From an uncultured Cellulomonas sp. (lineage in GTDB: Bacteria; Actinomycetota; Actinomycetes; Actinomycetales; Cellulomonadaceae): a stretch of DNA of 64,000 nucleotides. The stretch spans positions 1-64,000 of the forward strand of contig NZ_CANLTL010000016.1 of NCBI RefSeq assembly GCF_947494015.1. The letters are read 5' to 3'. Within the stretch, counting starts at the first letter, position 1. Each line of letters opens with the position of its first letter. Both the position numbers and the translations under genes were made by a program. Under the pieces are notes generated by a model that saw nothing but the letters and a program-made list of their open reading frames with translations, had not been told where the DNA came from and searched no databases. Shown here piece after piece: positions 44,378 to 51,397 of the stretch.

Positions 44378-45418
44378 ATGACCGAGACCATCCGTGTCAC
44401 CGAACCGCGCGAACTGCTCGCACTCATCCCGTACCAGTTGGGCTTCACCCCGACCGAGTCCATCGTCGCGGTCGCCCTGCGCGGGGACCGAGGCCGGGTC
44501 GGGCTGATCGTGCGCGTCGACCTGGCCGACACCGACCAGGCCGCCCCCACCATCGTGCGGCACCTGCTCGCCGACGACGCGAACCGCATCGTCGTGGTCA
44601 CCTACACCGACGACACCGCCGCCGCCCAGGCCGCGACCGCCACCCTGACCGCCGCAGCCGACGCCCACGACCTGCCCGCGTCCGCGTGGACCGTGACCAG
44701 CACCGGCTACCGGTCCCTGGACTGCACCGACCCCGACTGCTGCCCGCCCCACGGTCGCCCCCTGGCCGACCTGACCAGCACCCAGGTCGCCGCCACCCTC
44801 ACCGTCCAAGGCAGCGTCGTCGCCCCCGACCGGGCCGCCCTCGGCGTCACTCCTGCACCGGAGCCCCAGCGGATCGCCGCCGACCGGGCGGCCCGCGCAT
44901 GGCTGGACGGCTGGACCACGCAGCCCACCGCCGCACGGGCATCTGGCCTGGCAACCTGGCGCGCCGTCCTGAGCACCGACGACGTGCGCCCCGGTGGGCT
45001 CGGAGTCATCGGCGCCGCACTGGCCGACGTGATCTTGCGCGACGCGATCCTGTGCTCGGTCCTGCCCGACACCGACCCCGACCTGCCCGACCGCATCATC
45101 ACCGGCGACGACGCCACCGGCGCCCAGACCCGCGCCCTGGCCGCGCTCATCCAGTCCGGCGACGGGGTCCCGCCCGGCGACGCCGCCGAGCGCGCTGCCG
45201 CGCTGCTGACGAAGGTCGCTGCGCACAGCGCCGCTGACCGCGCCCCCGCCCCGCTCACCCTGCTGGCGGTCCTGGCGTGGTGGTCCGGAGACGGCGCGAA
45301 GGCCGGGGTCCTGGTCGACCAGGCCCTCGCCGCCGACCCGACCTACCGCCTCGCGGTGCTCATCAGGGAAGTCCTCGCCGCCGGGCTGCCGCCCGGCTGG
45401 GTCCGCCGCACCCGCTGA
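44378..45418 (+). CDS. DUF4192 family protein, paralogue 2
   Basis: 346 aa, paralogous over its whole length to the product of 37507-38523: RELLALIPYQLGFTPTESIVAVAL at the N-terminus, DVILRDAILCSVLPDTD in the middle, and LLAVLAWWSGDGAKAGVLVDQAL at the end, closing on LPPGWVRR like the first (LAPGWIRR). A Cys cluster CTDPDCCPP near residue 113 is not present in paralogue 1. Both share leader and tail sequence, so gene and leader were probably duplicated together. Confidence 0.85.
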   Translation: MTETIRVTEPRELLALIPYQLGFTPTESIVAVALRGDRGRVGLIVRVDLADTDQAAPTIVRHLLADDANRIVVVTYTDDTAAAQAATATLTAAADAHDLPASAWTVTSTGYRSLDCTDPDCCPPHGRPLADLTSTQVAATLTVQGSVVAPDRAALGVTPAPEPQRIAADRAARAWLDGWTTQPTAARASGLATWRAVLSTDDVRPGGLGVIGAALADVILRDAILCSVLPDTDPDLPDRIITGDDATGAQTRALAALIQSGDGVPPGDAAERAAALLTKVAAHSAADRAPAPLTLLAVLAWWSGDGAKAGVLVDQALAADPTYRLAVLIREVLAAGLPPGWVRRTR

Positions 45419-45654
45419 CACCCGGCCGCGACCGGCCGGTCCCCCCCGCGTGGGTGGGATCGGTCGGTCGTCACCGGGCGGGCGGGGCAGCCGGTCGGGC
45501 GTCGAGCCCGACCAGCTGCTCGCCGGCCCTGGCGGGCCGGCGCACGCCCGGTCGCCCCGGGCCTCGAGCCCAGGTGCGCCCACGGCACCGGCGACGGAGC
45601 GCCGGTGCGCGGACACCGGACGCTGCGCGCCCGGCGGCTGTAAACGACGTTTGC

Positions 45655-45902
45655 TGTTTTCCCTTCCTGGCTCGCCATCATCGCCGGCGCGCGCTACGCG
45701 CAAGTGGGCTCCGCCCACCAGCTCCGCCAACGACCCCGGCTGGCGCTTCGCTCTCATCCGGCCGAAGTCGTTTCCCCCGCTGCCCTGCGGGTGGCACTCC
45801 CGCGCGCTGACTGCCGGCGGTGATCACAGCGCCAGGAAGGGCAAAAAAAGTGTCGGCCACCGGGCCGTACCCCCTGCGTCTGGCGAAAGGTTGGTCTCCA
45901 CC
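45655..45902 (+). promoter_or_regulatory. Structured leader copy E (before DUF6573 operon)
   Basis: Fifth copy. Left arm TGTTTTCCCTTCCTGGC...ATCATCGCCGGC, right arm GCCGGCGGTGATCACAGC...CCAGGAAGGGCAAAAAAA (to 45849), tail TGTCGGCCACCGGGCCG. The last 30 bp before the GTG differ from the other four. It precedes a five-gene run ending with the NrdH-like gene. Confidence 0.7.
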
Positions 45903-46298
45903 GTGACTCTTGGTGACTTCTTCGGACCCCCGATCTACTCCTACAGCCGGGCCGATGCGATCCGTGATGGCGTGCTCGTCGACGTCACCACCACCGCCCA
46001 TGAGGCCGGATTCCGCGTGCCGGTCGCGCTGACCGCCGCGGCAGCGAACGAGGCTGTGACGTGGGACCCCGCGCACGGGGCGCACCAGGACCCCACCGGG
46101 CGCCTGTGGGACGTGCTGACCATGGCGCACCTGGCCGCCACCCGGGGAGGCGACACCGACCGGGCCGGCTTCCACGTCCTGCGCATCCCGAACCAGCCCG
46201 GCGCGCAGGTGCCGGTGCTCACCGCGCTGGACCTGCACATCGGCCCCGGAGACGAAGCCGAGCCGGTCGTGACGATCCTGCTCCCCGGGGAGGACTGA
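45903..46298 (+). CDS. DUF6573-type small protein
   Basis: 131 aa, soluble: begins TLGDFFGPPIYSYSRADAIRDGVLVDVT and continues FRVPVALTAAAANEAVTWD and DRAGFHVLRIPN. This is the DUF6573 pattern seen in antirestriction-type plasmid regions; biochemical role unknown. The GTG at 45903 is fixed by the leader junction. First gene of a short operon with small ORFs following at 3-85 bp. Confidence 0.75.
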   Translation: MTLGDFFGPPIYSYSRADAIRDGVLVDVTTTAHEAGFRVPVALTAAAANEAVTWDPAHGAHQDPTGRLWDVLTMAHLAATRGGDTDRAGFHVLRIPNQPGAQVPVLTALDLHIGPGDEAEPVVTILLPGED

Positions 46299-46301
46299 CC
46301 C

Positions 46302-46571
46302 ATGACCCACCCCGCGAACCTCGACGCCGACCGTCGCGCGCAGATTCTCGCCCGCCTCGCCGCCCGCCCCGCCCTGTGGCGCCAGTACGTCGAGGACAAC
46401 GGGGGAGACCCGGAGTTCGGCCTGTGGCTGTTCATGCTCGACGCCACGATCAGCCGGCACGTCGGCCTGACCCACGCGGACCTACCCGACCAGCCCTACC
46501 GCGACGAGTACGACGCCGGGACCGACCCAACCGAGTACGCCGCCCGCGTGATGCTCACCGAACTCACCTAG
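46302..46571 (+). CDS. Small hypothetical protein
   Basis: 89 aa, acidic, one compact helical domain (RRAQILARLAARPALWRQYVED, FGLWLFMLDATISRHVGL). It starts 3 bp after the DUF6573 stop and is certainly co-transcribed. I do not recognise the family. Confidence 0.65.
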   Translation: MTHPANLDADRRAQILARLAARPALWRQYVEDNGGDPEFGLWLFMLDATISRHVGLTHADLPDQPYRDEYDAGTDPTEYAARVMLTELT

Positions 46572-46656
46572 ACCGACCCGACGCCGGGGGAGGGGTCGAC
46601 CACCCGGTCGGCCCCTCACCCGGCCATCCCCACACCACCTCGAGGAGACACCAGCC

Positions 46657-47217
46657 ATGAGCACCCGCCGACGCCTTGCCCCCCTGCCCGCACAGTGGGC
46701 CGACCCGATCCTGACCATGCTCGAGCTCACCCGCACCGCCGCGACACCACCCGACGTCGACCCCGAACCATGGGCCGCCGCCGAGAACGGGCAGACCCGC
46801 ATCCACACCGGGCACAAGGCCGCCCGCCGCACCGCCTCAGCCGGGCAGTACGCCGCCCACACCCTGCGGCGACGCGCCGCAGCAGGAGCAGCCGCCGGCG
46901 ACGACCGACCGCACACCCTGGCCCTGGCCCGGACAGCCGGTGCGATCGGGTCGTGGGACTGGGACACCCGCATGCGCGCCGCCCTGGACCTGCGCGCGGT
47001 CACCAACCCCCTACCCGTCACCGAGCGCGCCGCTGCCCTGCCGACCCGGCTCGTCGCCGCATGGCTGACCCACAACCACGGCCCGCAGCTGGTCGCCGCC
47101 ACCGGGCGCCTGTGTGTGTTCGTCCTGGAGCACCCGGACGTGGACGTGACCGACCTCGCCGCGGCCTGGGACGCTACCCACGGACACCGACTGCACACCG
47201 GGGTGAGAGCGGCATGA
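46657..47217 (+). CDS. Hypothetical protein of the leading-region operon
   Basis: 186 aa, basic, helical (RTASAGQYAAHTLRRRAAAG, LPTRLVAAWLTHNHGPQLVA). It ends with the stretch VLEHPDVDVTDLAAAWDA; a closely similar stretch occurs as a fragment at 56340-56430. ATG preceded by GAGGAG. It overlaps the next gene by 4 bp. Function unknown. Confidence 0.65.
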   Translation: MSTRRRLAPLPAQWADPILTMLELTRTAATPPDVDPEPWAAAENGQTRIHTGHKAARRTASAGQYAAHTLRRRAAAGAAAGDDRPHTLALARTAGAIGSWDWDTRMRAALDLRAVTNPLPVTERAAALPTRLVAAWLTHNHGPQLVAATGRLCVFVLEHPDVDVTDLAAAWDATHGHRLHTGVRAA

Positions 47218-47612
47218 GCGACGAAGAACGCACCCCCGACGACGTCGTGCGCGAGATGCTCTGGGACGCCCGCGACGCCAAACGCCTACGCCGGGTCGTG
47301 CCCCTGTCCCTGCTCGCCGACCGCGCACCCATCGCCGCCGTCATCGCCGACCACGACCAACGCTGCCCCGGTGCACCCACCGGCGGCAGCGGCCGCGTGC
47401 AGTCGATCGTCGCCCACACCATCGCCCTGGCCGCCGACGTCGCCACCAACCGGACCAGGTACACCGACGCCGCCACCAGCCTGCACGCACGCGCCACCGG
47501 CCAGATCGACCCGTTCCTGCTCCGCCACGCCGGCTACGTCCTGCGCGAGCTGCCCGCCATCCTCACCGGCCCCGACCACCCCGCCGCAGCGTCGGCCGCT
47601 GCCGAGCAGTAG
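47214..47612 (+). CDS. Hypothetical helical protein
   Basis: 132 aa, helical, no recognised domain (RVVPLSLLADRAPIAAVIADHD, GRVQSIVAHTIALAADVATN, LRHAGYVLRELPAIL). Translationally coupled to the gene before it (ATGA overlap) and followed after 14 bp by the NrdH-like gene with GGGGAGG between. Function unknown. Confidence 0.6.
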   Translation: MSDEERTPDDVVREMLWDARDAKRLRRVVPLSLLADRAPIAAVIADHDQRCPGAPTGGSGRVQSIVAHTIALAADVATNRTRYTDAATSLHARATGQIDPFLLRHAGYVLRELPAILTGPDHPAAASAAAEQ

Positions 47613-47626
47613 GGGAGGACCGGGTC

Positions 47627-47971
47627 ATGCTCACCGTCACCGTCTACAGCACCGGGCCGTCGTGCATGCAGTGCAAGATGACCTACCGCGCACTGGACCA
47701 AGCCGGCATCGGCTACACCGTCGTCGACGTCACCGACAACCCCGCCGCCCGCGAGTACGTCATGGACGAGCTCGGCCACTCCACCGCACCTGTCGTGGTG
47801 GTCGACCAAGACCCCGACCACCACTGGTCCGGCTTCCGCCGCGAGAAGATCGCGGCGCTGGCCGGCAGGCAGGCAGACGGGAGATGCCCAGCCGGGCAGC
47901 GAGCTGCACCGCTTCCTGGACACACCCCCGGGCCCGGCTGGGTCTGGCTCCCGCCGGCCGTAGTCTGGTAG
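47627..47971 (+). CDS. NrdH/glutaredoxin-like redox protein with C-terminal extension
   Basis: 114 aa. The first 75 residues are a glutaredoxin fold: VTVYSTGPSCMQCKMTYRALDQAGI with active site CMQC (residues 13-16), then the TAPVVVV cis-Pro motif and WSGFRREKI as in NrdH. NrdH reduces class Ib ribonucleotide reductase; mobile elements often carry such proteins. About 35 residues of Pro/Gly-rich extension (PLPGHTPGPGWVWLPPAVVW) are unusual. Last gene of the leader E operon. Confidence 0.82.
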   Translation: MLTVTVYSTGPSCMQCKMTYRALDQAGIGYTVVDVTDNPAAREYVMDELGHSTAPVVVVDQDPDHHWSGFRREKIAALAGRQADGRCPAGQRAAPLPGHTPGPGWVWLPPAVVW

Positions 47972-48076
47972 GCGCGGCTGTGAGCACGCTTCCGCCACCG
48001 GTCACGACCCTCACCGACCGCGCTGATGGCTTGAAGACGGCGGTGCCGAAGTGACGACGGAAGGACGTGGGACGCG

Positions 48077-49135
48077 ATGAGGTCAATCCAAATCGGGACC
48101 CGCACGGTGGTGGCTACAGATGTCTTGCGCAGTTATTGGCACGTTGCAGCGGAGCGTCAGCGGGTCTACCACCGGCGGCTGAGCGGCGTTCCTGCCCCGT
48201 GGACGAGCGACCTCACCTTGTCCAGCTACCGCTTCACCAACGCCTATCGAGCTGCCGATAGGGTCTCGCAGGACCTGATTCGCATCCAGTACTCCGGCTC
48301 TCGAGACGCGGAAGATCTGCTGCTTCGAACTTTGCTTTACCGATTCTTCAACAAGCCGGCGACCTGGCGCGTCATCGAAGATGCTGTAGGGGTGGTCTCG
48401 ACGGAAACCTTCGATCCTGCTGCGATCGATCGGGAACTCGAGCGAGTTCTTGCCCGCGGACAGAGGGTGTACTCCGCTGCGTACATCATTCCACCACCGC
48501 CGTTCGGAGCTCGGCGGAAGCACCTAAATCACTTACGCCTGGCGGAGCACATCTTGGCCTGTGGTGCTGCCGAGCGCATTCGCGAAGCGCCCACGCTGCA
48601 GCAGGTCTACGCGATCTTGTCCTCGTTCCCGTCGCTAGGCCCGTTCCTGGCGTTCCAACTGACCATCGACCTGAACTACACCACGCTCGTCGACTTCGAC
48701 GAGAACGAGTTCGTAGTCGCAGGTCCGGGTGCGCGCAGCGGCATAGCAAAATGCTTCGCCGACACCGGTGGGCTGGATCCCGAATCCCTGATTCGGTGGG
48801 CCGTAGAGCATCAGAGCGAAGAGTTCGAGCGGTACGAGCTCGACTTCCAGGACCTATTCGGCCGCCCATTGGCATTGATCGACTGCCAGAACCTATTTTG
48901 CGAGACTGACAAGTACGCGCGTGTCGCACACCCCGATGCGACCGGCATCGGCAGCCGGACTCGAATTAAGCAACGTTTCACACCGCAGGCGCCCGCCCCG
49001 TCTCCGTTTTTTCCGCCCAAGTGGGGTATCAACGATCGGGCGGTTACAGCGCTGACACACCGCCGCCAAGCGCCATCAGACGACCTGTTCTCCGGCGTCC
49101 TCGACCTCAATGGTCTTGAGCGTGCGGCCGGTTGA
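48077..49135 (+). CDS. HMUDK helical-domain (5-hmdU DNA kinase / alpha-GPT family) protein
   Basis: 352 aa of the HMUDK_hel family, which contains phage 5-hydroxymethyl-dU DNA kinases and thymine pyrophosphorylases of thymidine hypermodification. The helical domain is related to HhH DNA glycosylases. Visible family motifs: RFFNKPATWRVIE (89-101), FPSLGPFLAFQLTIDLNY (184-201), VVAGPGARSGIAKCF (213-227), and IDCQNLFCETDKYAR (268-282). No P-loop kinase domain is fused, so it is the helical part alone. Its 3' end overlaps the convergent thymidylate-synthase gene by 29 bp. GC is visibly lower than in the preceding element genes. Likely acts on modified thymine in DNA or nucleotides (inference). 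Confidence 0.8.
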   Translation: MRSIQIGTRTVVATDVLRSYWHVAAERQRVYHRRLSGVPAPWTSDLTLSSYRFTNAYRAADRVSQDLIRIQYSGSRDAEDLLLRTLLYRFFNKPATWRVIEDAVGVVSTETFDPAAIDRELERVLARGQRVYSAAYIIPPPPFGARRKHLNHLRLAEHILACGAAERIREAPTLQQVYAILSSFPSLGPFLAFQLTIDLNYTTLVDFDENEFVVAGPGARSGIAKCFADTGGLDPESLIRWAVEHQSEEFERYELDFQDLFGRPLALIDCQNLFCETDKYARVAHPDATGIGSRTRIKQRFTPQAPAPSPFFPPKWGINDRAVTALTHRRQAPSDDLFSGVLDLNGLERAAG

Positions 49136-50099
49136 TGAACTCCCACGCGACGACTCCGAGGTCGCTGCCCCCGAGTCGCTCGAGCCGCGATGCCAGTGAG
49201 GCCGGTTTGGTGCCGCGCTTGAACGCCCAAAAGATATCGATCGCCCGGATGTAGCCCAGCAACAGAGGGTCGGTGAACGGCACGTGTAAGTTGTCCAGGT
49301 CAGCGCCGTGTCGCAGTTGGTGCTCAAGGGCCATCCACGCCTCGTGGTCGGTCGTCGCTTGAGCCCAGCCGGTGTCGTAGCGATGCTCGCCGGAGCCGAC
49401 GTACTCCCGTGCTGGATCGGCCGTCTCTACGACCCGCCGGGCGCGGCCCTCGTACTCGCGGTAGAGGTGCAGGGAGGAGGTGAAGAAGGTCAGCACCCCT
49501 GGCTCCAGGTGGAGCCAGCGCGCCATCATCTCCAGCAGCAGGCTCCATTCGAAGGCGTTGATTCCGGAGAAGCCGAACCAGATGTCGGTGCTGCGAGCCG
49601 CCACGTTGATGTCGAGTCGACCGTCGCGAGCGAGGAAGTGCAGCCAGTTGTTGCACGGCACGTCGGCGCTGCTGCGGTAGTCGCTAGTGGGGTCGAATAG
49701 CGACACGGCTGCGCGCCGGGATCCCGGCGAGGCGGTTAGGGCTGAGTAGACCTCGAACATCTGGTCGATTCCCTCCCAGTCGCGCAGGCGTGGTCCGTAG
49801 CCGGCGCGCCAGGTAAGGCCGCCGTCGTCGGAGTAGTCCGGAGCTCGCTTGAGGTAGGGGGTCAGGTAGGCGAGGTCGTTGCGTCCCGCGATAACCCACA
49901 TCGCTTCCGCGATCGCGGCGAACGGGTTGTTGTTGCGGCCAGGTGAGAACAAGAAACGTTGCGTGGGATGCTCGATGGTTATCGTCTGGGCGGCCAGCTC
50001 GAGGGTATGCCCGTTGCGGCTTTCAACGGCCTCTCCGTGGTGCAGGACACGTTGGAGCATGCCGACGAACGCTGCATCGATGTTCTGGAAGGCTGGCAT
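49107..50099 (-). CDS. Thymidylate-synthase/deoxynucleotide hydroxymethylase family protein
   Basis: 330 aa. Complete TS fold motifs: FSPGRNNNPFAAIAEAMWVIAG (51-72), WRAGYGPRLRDW (97-108), GSRRAAVSLFDP (126-137), catalytic VPCNNWLHF (Cys149), AARSTDIWFGFSGINAFEW (Arg169, Asp172, Asn181) and SLHLY (His211, Tyr213). All substrate-ring and ribose contacts of TS are kept, but PCH is PCN. The family includes dTMP synthase, dUMP/dCMP hydroxymethylases and nucleotide-antibiotic enzymes. As it lies next to an HMUDK-family gene, a hydroxymethylating or other C5-modifying role is more likely than housekeeping ThyA. Last gene of the eight-gene operon. Confidence 0.85.
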   Translation of the reverse strand: MPAFQNIDAAFVGMLQRVLHHGEAVESRNGHTLELAAQTITIEHPTQRFLFSPGRNNNPFAAIAEAMWVIAGRNDLAYLTPYLKRAPDYSDDGGLTWRAGYGPRLRDWEGIDQMFEVYSALTASPGSRRAAVSLFDPTSDYRSSADVPCNNWLHFLARDGRLDINVAARSTDIWFGFSGINAFEWSLLLEMMARWLHLEPGVLTFFTSSLHLYREYEGRARRVVETADPAREYVGSGEHRYDTGWAQATTDHEAWMALEHQLRHGADLDNLHVPFTDPLLLGYIRAIDIFWAFKRGTKPASLASRLERLGGSDLGVVAWEFINRPHAQDH

Positions 50100-50115
50100 G
50101 TGACGTCCCTGGGTG

Positions 50116-50715
50116 CTAGTCGACCAGCAAACTTCGCTGGCTTAGCTCGGCGAGGATCCGCCGGGTGATGTCCTGGGGGTCTCCCTGCGGCACTCGTGAA
50201 GTGAGGGTGCGGTGCCGTGCTGCAAGTTGCTGGTAGCCATCCAGAATCGGGTCGGAATTGTTGGCATCGGGCGCATAGGGCTTGTCAAAGAGGAAGACGA
50301 CGGCAGCCGGTAGTGGCGCCCAAATGCTATCGATCAGATTCTTGAAGCCCTCCTCGGAGACGCCCGCTGCGGGCAGGGCGCCGCTGTACCAGCCGTAGGC
50401 AAGAGTGGACCACCACCACCTGTCCAGCACGACCGCGCGGGTCTGCAGTACCTCGAGGATGTGGGGGACGCTCTCGGCGTGGCACGCAAGATGAGCAAGC
50501 TGCTTGGCGAGACCCGACGCTGGTGCGCGGTAGGGCGACTCGAGCATCGAATACGTCTCGTCGGTGAAAGTGCTTAGGCCGCTGGGCATGTGCACGTGCA
50601 CGGTTGTCGTCGGGTCGAGGACGTGGCGGAGCGCGTCGGACTGCGTGCTCTTGCCGGTCTTGTCCAGTCCTTCGAGCACCACGAGGGTGCCCGGCTTAAG
50701 TGTCGGCGCGGTCAT
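50116..50715 (-). CDS. Thymidylate-kinase-like nucleotide kinase
   Basis: 199 aa. P-loop LVVLEGLDKTGKSTQ (about 10-24), the dTMP-kinase DR motif in VVLDRWWWSTLAYGW, and a lid-like region before ITRRILAEL. ATG 50715 is chosen because AGGAG precedes it; the longer frame reads backwards over the C1 peptidase gene. Ten bp after the peptidase stop and 16 bp before the TS gene. Likely phosphorylates the nucleotide made by the adjacent TS-like enzyme; in phage hypermodification pathways similar kinases raise 5-hmdUMP to the triphosphate. Confidence 0.85.
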   Translation of the reverse strand: MTAPTLKPGTLVVLEGLDKTGKSTQSDALRHVLDPTTTVHVHMPSGLSTFTDETYSMLESPYRAPASGLAKQLAHLACHAESVPHILEVLQTRAVVLDRWWWSTLAYGWYSGALPAAGVSEEGFKNLIDSIWAPLPAAVVFLFDKPYAPDANNSDPILDGYQQLAARHRTLTSRVPQGDPQDITRRILAELSQRSLLVD

Positions 50716-50725
50716 CTCATGTCTC

Positions 50726-51397
50726 CTAGGTCTCAAGTACGCGTGCGGCCTGGACAGCGAACGCCACCAGGTATGCGAGGGGAAGCCAGCCATAGCCCCC
50801 CAGCCCCCAAACCGGCCCCCAGCTGTTCTTGACCAACAGCATGCGACCGTGGATGGGATGCGTCGCTGCTCCGACGCACACGACGGCGTGGTAGCCGCCA
50901 GCTGTTGCCCTGACGCCGGGTAAAGCCACGATGCCGTCCTCATCGGGGTTGTAGAACTGATCGGTGACCTCCAGGATGAGGATGACCGGGTACGAGGTGT
51001 CTAGAGCATCCTCGATCGGTTGCTCGACACCGTCGTGGAGCAAAGGCAGATCGTCGAGGCGGGCACGGTGCCAAGGTGGATCGGACAGATCGTCGGGAGG
51101 GTTCTCCGTCCCGGCGCCTAATGCACGGTTGTAGGGCCACTTGGTCAGTTCGGGCTGTCCCGGCCCGTTCAGCGCGGGCCCGACGTCGCGCAGAAGCATG
51201 CCCGCCGCGGAGGTGAGGCCGGCACGAGTCGCGTGCCACCACAAGGCCTCTGGTGCGAGGTCCTCGCTCGGCGCCGCCGGGGTTCCGATCAGTGCCTCGT
51301 GTGCCGCCGAGGTGGCGACTGCGACGCAGGTCGGGCGGTAGCCTTGATCGAGGATGGTGTCGCCGACGAGCCCGCGTAGGTCGATATCTCGTGGCAT
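50726..51397 (-). CDS. Papain-like C1 family cysteine peptidase
   Basis: 223 aa, no signal peptide, no propeptide. Oxyanion Gln18 and catalytic Cys24 are in LDQGYRPTCVAVATSAAHE, catalytic His170 in GGYHAVVCVG, and Asn191 in VKNSWGPVWGLGGYGWL: an intact papain catalytic set. The ATG overlaps the upstream stop by one base (TGATG). The neighbouring gene product carries a chagasin-like domain, the known inhibitor fold of C1 peptidases, so this enzyme is probably held inactive by its co-encoded partner. Cytoplasmic C1 peptidases are rare in bacteria. Confidence 0.85.
   Translation of the reverse strand: MPRDIDLRGLVGDTILDQGYRPTCVAVATSAAHEALIGTPAAPSEDLAPEALWWHATRAGLTSAAGMLLRDVGPALNGPGQPELTKWPYNRALGAGTENPPDDLSDPPWHRARLDDLPLLHDGVEQPIEDALDTSYPVILILEVTDQFYNPDEDGIVALPGVRATAGGYHAVVCVGAATHPIHGRMLLVKNSWGPVWGLGGYGWLPLAYLVAFAVQAARVLET

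Noticed and set aside
49107-50099. Housekeeping thymidylate synthase (thyA) call
   Set aside because: Too diverged from ThyA (PCN for PCH, altered loop before the Asn) and in an accessory operon with HMUDK-type and carrier genes; called at family level only.
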